Below are positions 7,496 through 16,349 of a DNA stretch of 64,000 nucleotides, piece by piece. Position 1 is the first letter of the stretch, and each line of letters opens with the position of its first letter. The stretch comes from Streptomyces sp. RB17 (lineage in GTDB: Bacteria; Actinomycetota; Actinomycetes; Streptomycetales; Streptomycetaceae). The stretch lies in assembly GCF_009604455.1 (NCBI RefSeq), contig NZ_WEGL01000001.1, positions 930,001 through 994,000 on the forward strand. The letters are read 5' to 3'. Made by a program: the position numbers and the translations under genes. Under the pieces are notes generated by a model. It did not search any database. It worked only from the letters and a program-made list of their open reading frames with translations, and had not been told where the DNA came from.

Positions 7496-8782
7496 TCACA
7501 CCTCCGTGGATACGGCGGCGGCGCGCTGCTCGCGCATCCGGACCGCGTGCTCGTTGGTGCGGACGTCGTACTTCATGAGTCCCGGCAGGCACAGGGCGAG
7601 CAGCCCCATGGCGCCCGCGCACGCCAGCCCGCCGGAGACGACGGAGGTCCGTACGCCCGCCCAGGCGGCCATGCCTCCCGCCCGGACCTGGCCGAGCTGG
7701 GGGCCGACCGAGTAGGACAGCAGCTCGATCCCGGCGAGCCGGCCGCGCAGCTCGTCCGGGATGGTCTGGTTCCACATCGCGGCCCGGAAGATCCCGCTGA
7801 CCATGTCGAAGCCGCCGCCGACGGTCAGGAAGACCAGGACCAGCCACACGTTCCCGCACAGGCCTGCCGCCGCGACCGCCAGGCCCCAGCCGGCCGCCGA
7901 CAGCACCACCATCAGCCCGTGCCGGTGGATCCGCGACGCCCAGCCGCTGGTCAGGCTCACCAGCATCGCCCCGGCCGGGACGCTCGCGTACATCAGCCCG
8001 AGCGCCCAGTCGGCGTGCAGCTCGTCGGCGAGGAACGGCAGCACCGCGAGCGGCATGGCCAGGAACATCGCCGCGAGGTCGACGACGTAGGTGCCGAGGA
8101 GTTCCTTGCGGCTCCACGCGTACCGGGCGCCTTCCAGGATGGCGCTCAGGGAGGGCTTCGCCGCCTCGTGGGAGGCGGGGGAGGGGGCGATCCGGACGAT
8201 GTACGCCAGCGAGACGACGAAGGTCAGCAGGTCCGCGGCGTACGCCCAGCCGAGGCCCGCGTAGGCGACGACGACGCCGGCGAGCGCCGGTCCCGCGACT
8301 CCGCCGACGGTCCAGCGCAGGGAGTTCAGCGAGGCCGCGGCGGGCATGTCGGCGTGGGCGACGATCCGGGGCCACAGGGAGTCGAGCGCCGGGCGCTGGA
8401 CGGAGACCAGGGCGGAGGAGAGGGCGGCGACGGCGTACAGCGGCCAGACGGCCGGGTGCGGGAGCAGGGCGTTGAGCAGCAGGGCCGCGCTCAGCACGCC
8501 CTGCCCGGCCTCCGTCCACACGATGAGCTTCCGCTTGTCGAGCGCGTCGGCGAGGGCACCGCCGTACAGGCCGCACACGATGAGCGGCAGCAGCTCTACG
8601 GCGCCGATCGCTCCGACCGCTGCCGCGGACCCGGTGAGGTCCTTCAGCTGGACCGGCAGCGCGACGAAGGTGAGGAAGCTGCCGAAGTTGCTGATCAGCC
8701 CCGACTTCCAGAGCCGGCGGAAGTCCGCGGAGGCCTTCCAGGGGGAGAGATCGGGGAGGAGAGCGGGGGTCACTTCAGGCAT
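7496..8782 (-). CDS. MFS exporter (EntS/MFS_3-like)
   Basis: 428 residues, about 10-12 membrane helices. The opening WKSGLISNFGSFLTFVALPV and the segment around ADALDKRKLIVWTEAGQ resemble the MFS_3 group that includes enterobactin exporter EntS and macrolide efflux proteins. The ATG at 8782 is preferred; an in-frame TTG 27 bases upstream would add MPGDLGQPN, and neither has a strong ribosome binding site. The substrate is unknown. It is followed 48 bases upstream by the SIS-like gene in the same direction, so the two may be co-transcribed. Confidence 0.85.
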   Translation of the reverse strand: MPEVTPALLPDLSPWKASADFRRLWKSGLISNFGSFLTFVALPVQLKDLTGSAAAVGAIGAVELLPLIVCGLYGGALADALDKRKLIVWTEAGQGVLSAALLLNALLPHPAVWPLYAVAALSSALVSVQRPALDSLWPRIVAHADMPAAASLNSLRWTVGGVAGPALAGVVVAYAGLGWAYAADLLTFVVSLAYIVRIAPSPASHEAAKPSLSAILEGARYAWSRKELLGTYVVDLAAMFLAMPLAVLPFLADELHADWALGLMYASVPAGAMLVSLTSGWASRIHRHGLMVVLSAAGWGLAVAAAGLCGNVWLVLVFLTVGGGFDMVSGIFRAAMWNQTIPDELRGRLAGIELLSYSVGPQLGQVRAGGMAAWAGVRTSVVSGGLACAGAMGLLALCLPGLMKYDVRTNEHAVRMREQRAAAVSTEV

Positions 8783-8830
8783 GTTCGGCTGCCCGAGATC
8801 ACCGGGCAACTGCTTTTCCCGGGCGCCACG

Positions 8831-9433
8831 TCACCAAGGGGTCGGCGGCGGTGCCGTCAAAGCCTCCGCGAGCCGAGAGAGACGGTCCCGGAACCCCCGT
8901 CGAACCCTCGGAGAGACACCGCCACCGTTCTCACCCGCCGCCGCGCTGACCAGGTGCTGGACGGTGTCCAGGTCCAGCTCCGCCCCCTGGGGTACGGCCA
9001 GCGTGTCGTGGGCCAGCGCCGCGAGGTCGCCGTCAGCCGGGCCGAGGGCCAGGACCGTCACCCCGGCCCGCCGGGCCGAGTGGACACGCTCGAGCAGCGG
9101 CGCGGGCTCCGAGGGGGCCACGACCAGCAGGGTCTCACCCCGCCGCGCCGCCTCGATCCGGCCCGGTCCCACGGCCAGGTGAGCCGGGTCGGAGGGGCGC
9201 GCGTCATGCCGTACCAGGGTCGGGGCCAGCTCGGGCGTCCCGGACCACGCGGCCTCGTCCACCAGATGCGCCGCCAGATGCCACGGCTCGTACTCCGGCG
9301 TGCCCACCAGCAACAACCCGCCCCCGTGCGCCACCACCGACCCGCGCAGCGCCCCCGCGAATCTCCGGGTGGCCCCCAGCCACTCGGTCCCGGCGAGCAC
9401 TTCCCGCAGCAACGCGACCCGTACGGCGTCCAT
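8831..9433 (-). CDS. SIS-like hypothetical protein
   Basis: 200 residues, ATG at 9433. A Rossmann-like half resembles sugar isomerase (SIS) domains: GETLLVVAPSEPAPLLERV then AGVTVLALG and GDLAALAHDTLAVP, the order seen in GmhA-type domains. The usual Ser/Thr-rich phosphosugar-binding loop after the first strand is replaced by APSEPA, so catalytic activity is doubtful; a binding or regulatory role is possible. No signal peptide. It is divergent from the sialidase gene, with the 16-bp repeats in the shared upstream region. Confidence 0.7.
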   Translation of the reverse strand: MDAVRVALLREVLAGTEWLGATRRFAGALRGSVVAHGGGLLLVGTPEYEPWHLAAHLVDEAAWSGTPELAPTLVRHDARPSDPAHLAVGPGRIEAARRGETLLVVAPSEPAPLLERVHSARRAGVTVLALGPADGDLAALAHDTLAVPQGAELDLDTVQHLVSAAAGENGGGVSPRVRRGFRDRLSRLAEALTAPPPTPW

Positions 9434-9515
9434 GCGCCCGCATCCTGCCGCAACCGGTCACTCGTGACGCGGAGTTCACCCGGAATTCGCCCGCCCCGGG
9501 GACATGCACCGGTCA

Positions 9516-9611
9516 CCGTGCGAACAGATCTCCGTGCGAACAGATCTCCGTACGAACCGGTCGCCGTACGCACCCGTCGCCGTACGCACCCGTCGCCTTA
9601 CGAACCGGTTC
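9516..9611. repeat. Six tandem 16-bp repeats between the SIS-like and sialidase genes
   Basis: Units at 9516, 9532, 9548, 9564, 9580 and 9596, each 16 bp. Units 1-2 are identical (CCGTGCGAACAGATCT), units 4-5 are identical (CCGTACGCACCCGTCG), unit 3 is CCGTACGAACCGGTCG and unit 6 is CCTTACGAACCGGTTC. A degenerate seventh copy may precede them. The array ends 30 bases before the sialidase ATG. As 16 is not a multiple of 3, it is not a coding repeat. It could be a polymorphic repeat or a multi-site operator. Confidence 0.9.
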
Positions 9612-9641
9612 CCCCTCCCCCCAGCCCCGAGGAGCCGCCCC

Positions 9642-10715
9642 ATGACCGACGTCACCGTCCCCTTCCGTGCCGGACACGAGGGCTATGCCGGCTTCCGGAT
9701 CCCGGCCGTCGTCGCCACCGAGGCGGGCACACTGCTCGCCTTCTGCGAGGGCCGCGTCACCTCCGCCGCCGACCACGGGCACATCGGCATCGTGCTCAAG
9801 CGGTCCACGGACGGCGGACGCACCTGGGGGCCGCTCCAGGTCGCCGCGAGCAACGGCGACGACCTCGCCGGAAACCCCGCCCCCGTCGTCCTCGACACCG
9901 GCCGCGTCCTGCTCGTGCACATCCGGGCCGCCGCCGGCGCCACCGAGGCCGCGATCCTGCGCGGCCAGGTGCCGGACGCGGACGGGCGGCGGGTGTGGGT
10001 GCAGCACAGTGACGACGAGGGGGCGACCTGGTCCGCGCCCCGGGAGATCACCGCGCAGGTGAAGAGGCCCGGCTGGCGCTGGTACGCCACCACCCCCGGC
10101 CACGCCCTCCAGCTGAGCACCGGCCGGGTCCTCGTCCCCGCCAACCACACCCTGCCGCCCACCGGCACCGACACCGGCGCCGAACCGCGGTACAACAGCG
10201 GCCACTGCCTGCTCAGCGACGACCGCGGAGAGTCCTGGTACCTCGGGTACGTCGACGAGAACACCGACGGGTACATCAACGTCAACGAGACCACCGCCGC
10301 CGAACTGTCCGACGGGCGCGTCTACTTCAACACCCGCAACGACTCTCCCTCGCCCGGCAACCGCGCCGACGCCCATTCCGAGGACGGCGGGAGGACGCTC
10401 GTCACACCCTTCCGGCCCCAGGCGGGGCTGACCGCACCCGTCTGCGAGGCCTCGGTCCTGCAACTCCGAGACCCGGACCTGCTCCTCTGCTCCGGCCCCG
10501 CCGACCCCGCCTTCCGCGCCCTGATGACGATCCGCGCCTCCGCCGACGGCGGCACCACCTGGCGCCCGGCGTTCACCGTCGACGGGCTGCCCGCCGCCTA
10601 CTCCGACCTGGTCCGCGTCGACCGGGACACGGTGGGACTCCTCTACGAGACCGGCGACTTCAGCGCCAACGAGACCATCACCTTCCGCCGGGTGCCCGTG
10701 CGCCGCCTCGCTTGA
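9642..10715 (+). CDS. Exo-sialidase-like protein (GH33 type, BNR repeats)
   Basis: 357 residues; the ATG at 9642 follows GAGGAG. The family fold is shown by FRIP (18-21, with R19 of the arginine triad) and five Asp-box motifs: STDGGRTW (55-62), SDDEGATW (123-130), SDDRGESW (192-199), SEDGGRTL (246-253, degenerate) and SADGGTTW (300-307). R232 and the LLYE tyrosine (Y335) suit the remaining catalytic set, with E216 (NVNETT) as partner. The predicted activity is release of terminal sialic acid. Unlike most bacterial sialidases it starts directly with the catalytic fold and has no visible signal peptide, so it may be cytoplasmic or exported by another route. Confidence 0.88.
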   Translation: MTDVTVPFRAGHEGYAGFRIPAVVATEAGTLLAFCEGRVTSAADHGHIGIVLKRSTDGGRTWGPLQVAASNGDDLAGNPAPVVLDTGRVLLVHIRAAAGATEAAILRGQVPDADGRRVWVQHSDDEGATWSAPREITAQVKRPGWRWYATTPGHALQLSTGRVLVPANHTLPPTGTDTGAEPRYNSGHCLLSDDRGESWYLGYVDENTDGYINVNETTAAELSDGRVYFNTRNDSPSPGNRADAHSEDGGRTLVTPFRPQAGLTAPVCEASVLQLRDPDLLLCSGPADPAFRALMTIRASADGGTTWRPAFTVDGLPAAYSDLVRVDRDTVGLLYETGDFSANETITFRRVPVRRLA

Positions 10716-10750
10716 GCGTGCCGCAAGGGCCACGGACGTAGGCTCGCACC

Positions 10751-11464
10751 ATGACCACTACCGACAGTGCACAGACCCCTGCCAAGGCCCCCGCCAAAGA
10801 CCCCTGGGACCTGCCCGACGTCTCCGGACACGTCGTCGGCGTGCTCGGCGGCACCGGACCGCAGGGCAAGGGCCTCGCCTACCGGCTCGCCCGGTCCGGC
10901 CAGAAGGTGATCATCGGCTCCCGCTCCGCCGACCGCGCCCACGCCGCCGCCCAGGAATGCGGTCACGGCGTCGAGGGCGCCGACAACGCCGAGGCCGCGC
11001 GCCGCAGCGACATCGTCGTCGTCGCCGTACCGTGGGACGGCCACGGCGACACCCTGAAGGCCCTGCGCGACGAACTGGCCGGAAAGCTCGTCGTGGACTG
11101 CGTCAACCCGCTCGGCTTCGACAAGAAGGGCGCCTACGCGATCCGGCCCGAGGAGGGCAGCGCCGCCGAGCAGGCCGCCGCCCTGCTGCCGGACTCCCGG
11201 GTCACCGCCGCCTTCCACCACCTGTCGGCCGTGCTGCTCCAGGACCCGGAGATCGAGCAGATCGACACCGATGTCATGGTGCTCGGAGAGGAGCGGGCCG
11301 ACGTCGAGATCGTGCAGGCCCTCGCCGGGCGCATCCCCGGCATGCGCGGCGTCTTCGCCGGGCGGCTGCGCAACGCCCACCAGGTCGAGTCGCTGGTCGC
11401 GAACCTGATCTCCGTCAACCGCCGCTACAAGGCACACGCCGGGCTCCGCATCACCGACGTCTGA
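10751..11464 (+). CDS. npdG: NADPH-dependent F420 reductase
   Basis: 237 residues. The Rossmann NADP-binding loop GVLGGTGPQGKGLAYRLA and the NADP-phosphate contact IIGSRSADRA are near the N-terminus, followed by IVVVAVPWDGH and VDCVNPLGF, the pattern of F420H2:NADP oxidoreductases (Fno/NpdG). It transfers hydride between NADPH and coenzyme F420, supplying reduced F420 to F420-dependent enzymes. An N-terminal tail of about 25 residues rich in Ala/Pro/Lys precedes the fold. It stands 35 bases downstream of the sialidase gene and may share its transcript. Confidence 0.92.
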   Translation: MTTTDSAQTPAKAPAKDPWDLPDVSGHVVGVLGGTGPQGKGLAYRLARSGQKVIIGSRSADRAHAAAQECGHGVEGADNAEAARRSDIVVVAVPWDGHGDTLKALRDELAGKLVVDCVNPLGFDKKGAYAIRPEEGSAAEQAAALLPDSRVTAAFHHLSAVLLQDPEIEQIDTDVMVLGEERADVEIVQALAGRIPGMRGVFAGRLRNAHQVESLVANLISVNRRYKAHAGLRITDV

Positions 11465-11526
11465 GCGATGGGGGACACTGGTCGGCGAAGCAGTTCCGAG
11501 CAGTGTCCCCGACAGGAGCCGACCCC

Positions 11527-11691
11527 ATGCCCCGCATCGCCCTCTACGCCCTCGTCGTCTGCGTCCTCTCCGTGGCCGCCGCCGTCGTCTCGTTCGTCCA
11601 GGGCAGCTGGCTGGGGATCGTCTGGGTGTTGCTGGCGGGCCTGACGTCCAACATGACCTGGTACTACATCAAGCGCGACCGGGCGGCCTAG
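11527..11691 (+). CDS. Small membrane protein, 54 aa
   Basis: ATG at 11527 after CAGGAGCC. Two hydrophobic segments (about residues 4-24 and 28-43) joined by a short turn, ending in YYIKRDRAA, so a two-helix membrane hairpin with a positive tail inside. I do not recognise a function; small proteins of this shape are common in Streptomyces. Its TAG stop shares three bases with the stop codon of the convergent protease gene. Confidence 0.75.
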   Translation: MPRIALYALVVCVLSVAAAVVSFVQGSWLGIVWVLLAGLTSNMTWYYIKRDRAA

Positions 11692-12458
11692 GCCCAGAAG
11701 CGGTACAGGCTCCAGCCGAACGAGACGTCCGTGTCGCTGACCCCCAGTCCGCGCAGGATCGCGTCGATCATGTCGAAGAACGGCCCGTTGACCGACGGCA
11801 GCCACAGCAGCGCGAACACGAACAGCAGGCCGAACGGCGCGAACGGCTGCACCTGCCGCTTGACCTTGGACGACAGCCAGGGCTCGATCACTCCGTAGCC
11901 GTCCAGGCCGGGCACCGGCAGGAAGTTCAGGATCGCCGCCGTCACCTGCAGCAGGGCCAGGAAGGCGAGCGCGAACCGGAAGTCGCTCGGTACGCCGTCC
12001 AGCGCGTGCAGCCAGAAGGGGGCCGTGCACACCGCCGCGAACAGCGCGTTCGTCAGCGGGCCCGCCGCCGAGACCAGGCTGTGCCGCCAGCGGCCCCGGA
12101 TCCGGCCGCGCTCGATGAACACCGCGCCGCCGGGCAGACCGATCCCACCCATGATCACGAAGAGCACCGGGAGCACGATGCTCAGCAGCGCGTGCGTGTA
12201 CTTCAGCGGGTTCAGCGTGAGGTAGCCCTTCGCGCCGACCGTGATGTCGCCGCTGTGCAGGGCCGTGCGCGCGTGCGCGTACTCGTGCAGGCACAGGGAG
12301 ACGATCCAGGCCGCCGTCACGAACAGGAACACCGGGACGCCCGGCCGTGCCGCCCACCCCGTCCAGGTGGCCCAGCCCGCCACCGCCGTCACGGCCAGGA
12401 TCCCGACGAACACGGGGCTGACCCGGCGGTCGCCGCGGCGGGTGGAGGCGATGGTCAT
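11688..12458 (-). CDS. Site-2-protease-like M50 metallopeptidase
   Basis: 256 residues, ATG at 12458 with an AGGAGC ribosome binding site. A polytopic membrane protein with the zinc motif HExxH as HEYAH (H58, E59, H62) in a helix and the third ligand region NFLPVPGLDGYG (D186), the two defining motifs of site-2 proteases. No PDZ domain, so it belongs to the small group of S2P-like proteins. Such enzymes cut within the membrane, commonly releasing regulators; the substrate is unknown and no anti-sigma factor gene is adjacent. Confidence 0.9.
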   Translation of the reverse strand: MTIASTRRGDRRVSPVFVGILAVTAVAGWATWTGWAARPGVPVFLFVTAAWIVSLCLHEYAHARTALHSGDITVGAKGYLTLNPLKYTHALLSIVLPVLFVIMGGIGLPGGAVFIERGRIRGRWRHSLVSAAGPLTNALFAAVCTAPFWLHALDGVPSDFRFALAFLALLQVTAAILNFLPVPGLDGYGVIEPWLSSKVKRQVQPFAPFGLLFVFALLWLPSVNGPFFDMIDAILRGLGVSDTDVSFGWSLYRFWA

Positions 12459-12565
12459 CGGCGGGCTCCTGTGCGGTCGGGACGGTGCGGAGTGCGACCG
12501 TACCGGCCGCGCCCTCGCGGGGGAAACGTCTCGCGCTCGCCGTCGGGTTCCTGGACCCTGGGGGG

Positions 12566-13042
12566 ATGCCACGAATGAGGGTGTTCTACGAGAACTGGCA
12601 GATGGAGTGCTGCGGCACACCCTTCGCGGTGGGCGACGAGGTGTCCTGGCCGCTGGTCGCCTACGACGCCGAAGGCGTCCGGGAGGGTCACGGCTACGGC
12701 GCCCGGGCGTGGGTGGAGAACCACGGCGGTCCGGACCGGCCGGCCGTCGGCCGGGTCCACGCCGTCGACCTGGTCCACGAGGAGTACAGCTTCAGCCTGC
12801 CCGACCCGGCGCCCGAACCCGTGGAGCCGCGGGACGGAGTCGTGTTCCGGAGCACGGGGCGCGGCCTCGAACCGGTGCCCGGCACCCTCACCCTGGAGCC
12901 CTCCGACAGCTGTCCGAAGTGGTTCGAGGAGGTGGACCGCGGCACGGTGGACGGCCTCGGCAGGGTGCGCCGCACCCGCGGCGCCCTCGTCACCCTGGAC
13001 GTTCCCGACGCCACGCCGCCCCAACCCGGTGACCACCGGTGA
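12566..13042 (+). CDS. Small conserved actinobacterial protein (DUF6578-like)
   Basis: 158 residues from ATG 12566; an in-frame ATG at 12575 would give 155 and has a better spacing to GGGGG. The core WQMECCGTPFAVGDEVSWPL followed by a His-rich stretch and HAVDLVHEEY resembles, from memory, a small Streptomyces family labelled DUF6578. The paired Cys could bind metal or form a disulfide. No signal peptide. Its stop codon overlaps a possible GTG start of the SARP gene (GTGA at 13039-13042), so the two may be co-translated, a hint of functional linkage. Confidence 0.7.
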   Translation: MPRMRVFYENWQMECCGTPFAVGDEVSWPLVAYDAEGVREGHGYGARAWVENHGGPDRPAVGRVHAVDLVHEEYSFSLPDPAPEPVEPRDGVVFRSTGRGLEPVPGTLTLEPSDSCPKWFEEVDRGTVDGLGRVRRTRGALVTLDVPDATPPQPGDHR

Positions 13043-13056
13043 CCGCTCCGGGGACA

Positions 13057-16000
13057 ATGGACCCCGTGCGCCTTTCCCTGCTCGGCACCACCCAGGTACT
13101 CCGCCCCGACGGTACGGCCGTCCCGGTCGGCGGGGCGCGGCTGCGTGCCCTGCTGGGCGTGCTCGCGCTCCGGGCCGGGCGGACCGTGCCCGTGGGCGTG
13201 CTCGTCGACGAGGTCTGGGGCGCCGAACCGCCCGCCGACGCCGCCGGGGCGCTCCAGGCGCTGGTCGGCCGGCTGCGCCGTACCCTCGGCGCGGACGCCG
13301 TCGCCTCCGCCGAGGGCGGCTACCGGCTGACCGCCGCGCCCGACGACGTCGACCTCACCCGCTTCGAGCGGCTGACCGGCGACGGCCTGCGGGCCCTCGC
13401 CGACGGCGACCCCGCCAAGGCCGCCGGCGTCCTGGACGACGCGCTCGCCCTGTGGCGCGGCCCCGCCCTCGCCGACCTGCCCGACCACCACGCTGAGGCG
13501 GCCCGCTGGGAGACCCGCCGGCTGGACGCCCTGCGTGCCCGGCACACCGCCGCCCTCGCCCTCGGACACGCCGAGCAGGTGCTGCCCGAGCTGACCGCCC
13601 TGTGCGACGACCACCCGCTGGACGAGCCGCTCCAGGCGCTGCGGCTGCGCGCCCTGCGCGACGCCGGCCGCCCGGCCCAGGCGCTCGCCGCCTACGAGGA
13701 CGTACGACGGCTGCTCGCGGACCGGCTCGGCTCCGACCCGGGGCCCGAACTGCGGGCCCTGCACGCCGAGTTGCTGACCGCGAAGGAAACCCCGGCGTCG
13801 AGGCCCGTGCCGACGGCTCCGGGCAATCTGCCCGCCCGGCTCACCTCCTTCGTCGGCCGGGAGTCCGACATCGAGGCCATCCGCGCCGACCTGGCCGCCG
13901 CCCGCCTGGTCACCCTGCTCGGTCCGGGCGGCGCCGGAAAGACCCGGCTGTCCCAGGAGGCCGCCGAGGCGGTACGGCACACCGTCCCGGACGGGCTGTG
14001 GCTGGCCGAGCTGGCGCCCGTGGACGACCCCGGGGCCGTACCGCAGGCCGTGCTCACCGCGATCGGCGCCCGCGACACCGTGCTGCACGGTGCCGGCGCC
14101 GAGAGCATCCGCGCCGTCACCGACCGGCACGACGACCCCCTCGAACGGATCGTGGAGCACTGCGCCCGGCGCCGGATGCTGATCGTCCTGGACAACTGCG
14201 AGCATGTGATCGAGGCCGCCGCCCACCTCACCGAGCGCCTGCTGGCCCGCTGCCCGCAGCTGACCGTCCTCGCCACCAGCCGCGAACCCCTCGGCGTGCC
14301 GGGGGAGCTGGTGCGTCCCGTGGAGCCGCTGCCGGAGCCGGTCGCGCTGCGGCTGCTCGCCGACCGGGGTGCCGCGGCCCGGCCCGGATTCCGTGTCGAG
14401 GACCACCCCGAGGCCTGCGCGGAGATCTGCCGGCGGCTCGACGGACTCCCGCTCGCGATCGAGCTGGCGGCGGCCCGGCTGCGGATGCTGACCCCGCGCC
14501 AGATAGCCGACCGCCTCGACGACCGTTTCCGGCTGCTCACCTCCGGCAGCCGCACCGTGCTGCCCCGCCAGCAGACCCTGCGGGCCGTCGTGGACTGGTC
14601 CTGGGAGCTGCTGGACGCGGACGAACGGGACGTCCTCGCCCGGCTGTCCGTCTTCGCGGGCGGCTGCGACCTGGCCGCCGCCGAGGCCGTGTGCGGGCCG
14701 GTCGCCCTGGACGCGCTCGGCTCCCTGGTCGACAAGTCCCTGGTGGTGGCCGCACCTTTGCCAGGTGAGGGGGCCGAGGGCGGGATGCGCTACCGGCTCC
14801 TGGAGACCGTCGCCGAGTACGCCGGCGAACGGCTCGACGAGGCCGGGCGCCGCAGCGAGGCCGGGCGCGCCCATCTGACGTACTACCGCGAACTCGCCCG
14901 CACCACCGACCCGTTGCTGCGCGGCCCCGAGCAGCGCACCGCCATCGACCGGTTCCAGCTGGAGTACGAGAACCTGCGCACGGCGCTGCGGCACGCCGTC
15001 GCCGCGGAGGACGAGCAGGAGGCGCTGTGCCTGGTGCTGTCCCTGGTGTGGTTCTGGCAGATGCGCGACCAGCGCATCGAGACCCGCAACTGGTGCCGGG
15101 AGGTCATGGAGCTCGGCCCCGACCCCTTCACCGAACCCGTCCGGCCCGCGCAGCCGGTGTGGCAGCGCTGCACCGACGACCCGCCCCCGTACACCGGCGA
15201 GGTCCTCGCCGAGGCCCGGCGCGGCGTCCACCTCGCCCACCTCGCCTGCATGGACCACGAGCTGGACGCCTGGCAGACCCCCGAGGCGCAGGCCAAGCTG
15301 CGTGCCGTCACCCAGGTCTACCACCCCGGGCTGCCGCAGACCTGCCGGGCGCCCGGCATGGTGTGGTTCTACGCCGTGATCCTGGTCGGCGGCGGGGCGG
15401 ACCGGATGCGGGAGGTCGTCGACGCCTGCGTGCGGACCTGCCGGGAGACCCCCGGCTTCGAGTGGGAGCTGGCCGGCGCCCTGCAGTTGCGCGCCAACCT
15501 GCTCGCCAACCGCGCCGCCTGGGCCGGCAACGCCACCCGTGACGCCGAGGAGGCCCTGGAGATCTTCCGGCGCCTCGGTGACGCCTGGGGCACCGCCGAG
15601 GCGCTGTCCGCCCGTGGCGAGGCCCATGAACGCCAGGGCGCCAACCGGGAGGCCGCCGCCGACTACCGGGCGGCCATCGAACACGCCGAACGCCTCGGCG
15701 CCCGCGGCCAGATGGCCATCCTCCGCGCCCGCCTCGGCAGCGTGCTCATGGAGGCGGGGGACATGGAGCGCGGCGAGCAGCTGCTCCGGGACGTCGTCGC
15801 GAGCAGGGACGGATCCCTCAACGAGGCCATGCCCGCCGCCCGGCTGTTCCTCGCCTGCTGGCTCGGCCTGACCGGCCGTACCGCCGAGGCCCGTGAGCAA
15901 CTGCGGGTGCTGCGCGAGGAGTTCAAGATCGCGCACTTCGTCGTCTTCGACTCCATGATCCTCACCCAGGAGGCCTGGCTGGACGCCCTCGACGGCTGTG

Positions 16001-16335
16001 CCGAGGACGCCCTGAACGGGATCAGGCAGGCGCTGCGACTCGCTCAGGACCCGCTGACCACGGCCATCGCCCCGCACATGTTCTCCATCTGCCTCTACAC
16101 CGCGGCGATGGCCCTCGCCCGCGTCGATGCCGGCGGCCGCGCCGTCGACGCCGCCCGCTGCCTGGGCGCCGCCCACGCCCTGCTGCCGTCCGGGCACGTC
16201 CTCTCCGGAGTCGAGCGCCGGTGCCAGGACATGGCCGAGAGCCGGATCCGGGAGATCCTGGACGACGCCGCCTACCGGGCCGCGTACGCCGAGGGCGGTG
16301 GCCTCTCCCTCGCGGAGGCCACCGCCCTGGTGTGA
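13057..16335 (+). CDS. SARP/AfsR-like regulator (wHTH-BTAD-NB-ARC-TPR)
   Basis: 1092 residues from ATG 13057; GTG 13039 (overlapping the previous stop) and GTG 13066 are alternatives. Domain order: OmpR-type winged helix (about 1-95), bacterial transcriptional activation domain (about 100-245), NB-ARC ATPase with Walker A GPGGAGKT (289-296) and Walker B LIVLDNC (374-380), then a long helical repeat region of TPR type to the end. This is the architecture of large SARP/AfsR-type activators, which bind direct heptamer repeats spaced about 11 bp. It converges on an ABC transporter operon whose upstream region carries just such phased repeats (18253-18310), a plausible target. A paralogue of AfsR rather than AfsR itself cannot be excluded. 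Confidence 0.92.
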   Translation: MDPVRLSLLGTTQVLRPDGTAVPVGGARLRALLGVLALRAGRTVPVGVLVDEVWGAEPPADAAGALQALVGRLRRTLGADAVASAEGGYRLTAAPDDVDLTRFERLTGDGLRALADGDPAKAAGVLDDALALWRGPALADLPDHHAEAARWETRRLDALRARHTAALALGHAEQVLPELTALCDDHPLDEPLQALRLRALRDAGRPAQALAAYEDVRRLLADRLGSDPGPELRALHAELLTAKETPASRPVPTAPGNLPARLTSFVGRESDIEAIRADLAAARLVTLLGPGGAGKTRLSQEAAEAVRHTVPDGLWLAELAPVDDPGAVPQAVLTAIGARDTVLHGAGAESIRAVTDRHDDPLERIVEHCARRRMLIVLDNCEHVIEAAAHLTERLLARCPQLTVLATSREPLGVPGELVRPVEPLPEPVALRLLADRGAAARPGFRVEDHPEACAEICRRLDGLPLAIELAAARLRMLTPRQIADRLDDRFRLLTSGSRTVLPRQQTLRAVVDWSWELLDADERDVLARLSVFAGGCDLAAAEAVCGPVALDALGSLVDKSLVVAAPLPGEGAEGGMRYRLLETVAEYAGERLDEAGRRSEAGRAHLTYYRELARTTDPLLRGPEQRTAIDRFQLEYENLRTALRHAVAAEDEQEALCLVLSLVWFWQMRDQRIETRNWCREVMELGPDPFTEPVRPAQPVWQRCTDDPPPYTGEVLAEARRGVHLAHLACMDHELDAWQTPEAQAKLRAVTQVYHPGLPQTCRAPGMVWFYAVILVGGGADRMREVVDACVRTCRETPGFEWELAGALQLRANLLANRAAWAGNATRDAEEALEIFRRLGDAWGTAEALSARGEAHERQGANREAAADYRAAIEHAERLGARGQMAILRARLGSVLMEAGDMERGEQLLRDVVASRDGSLNEAMPAARLFLACWLGLTGRTAEAREQLRVLREEFKIAHFVVFDSMILTQEAWLDALDGCAEDALNGIRQALRLAQDPLTTAIAPHMFSICLYTAAMALARVDAGGRAVDAARCLGAAHALLPSGHVLSGVERRCQDMAESRIREILDDAAYRAAYAEGGGLSLAEATALV

Positions 16336-16349
16336 CACCGGGGGTGTCA
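16333..16349. terminator. Shared hairpin built from two convergent stop codons
   Basis: TGACACC-GGG-GGTGTCA, a perfect 7-bp stem with a 3-base loop. The SARP stop (16333-16335) forms the outer left arm and the ABC permease stop (16347-16349, minus) the outer right arm. It can act in both directions as a weak terminator or barrier; there is no U-tract. Confidence 0.6.
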
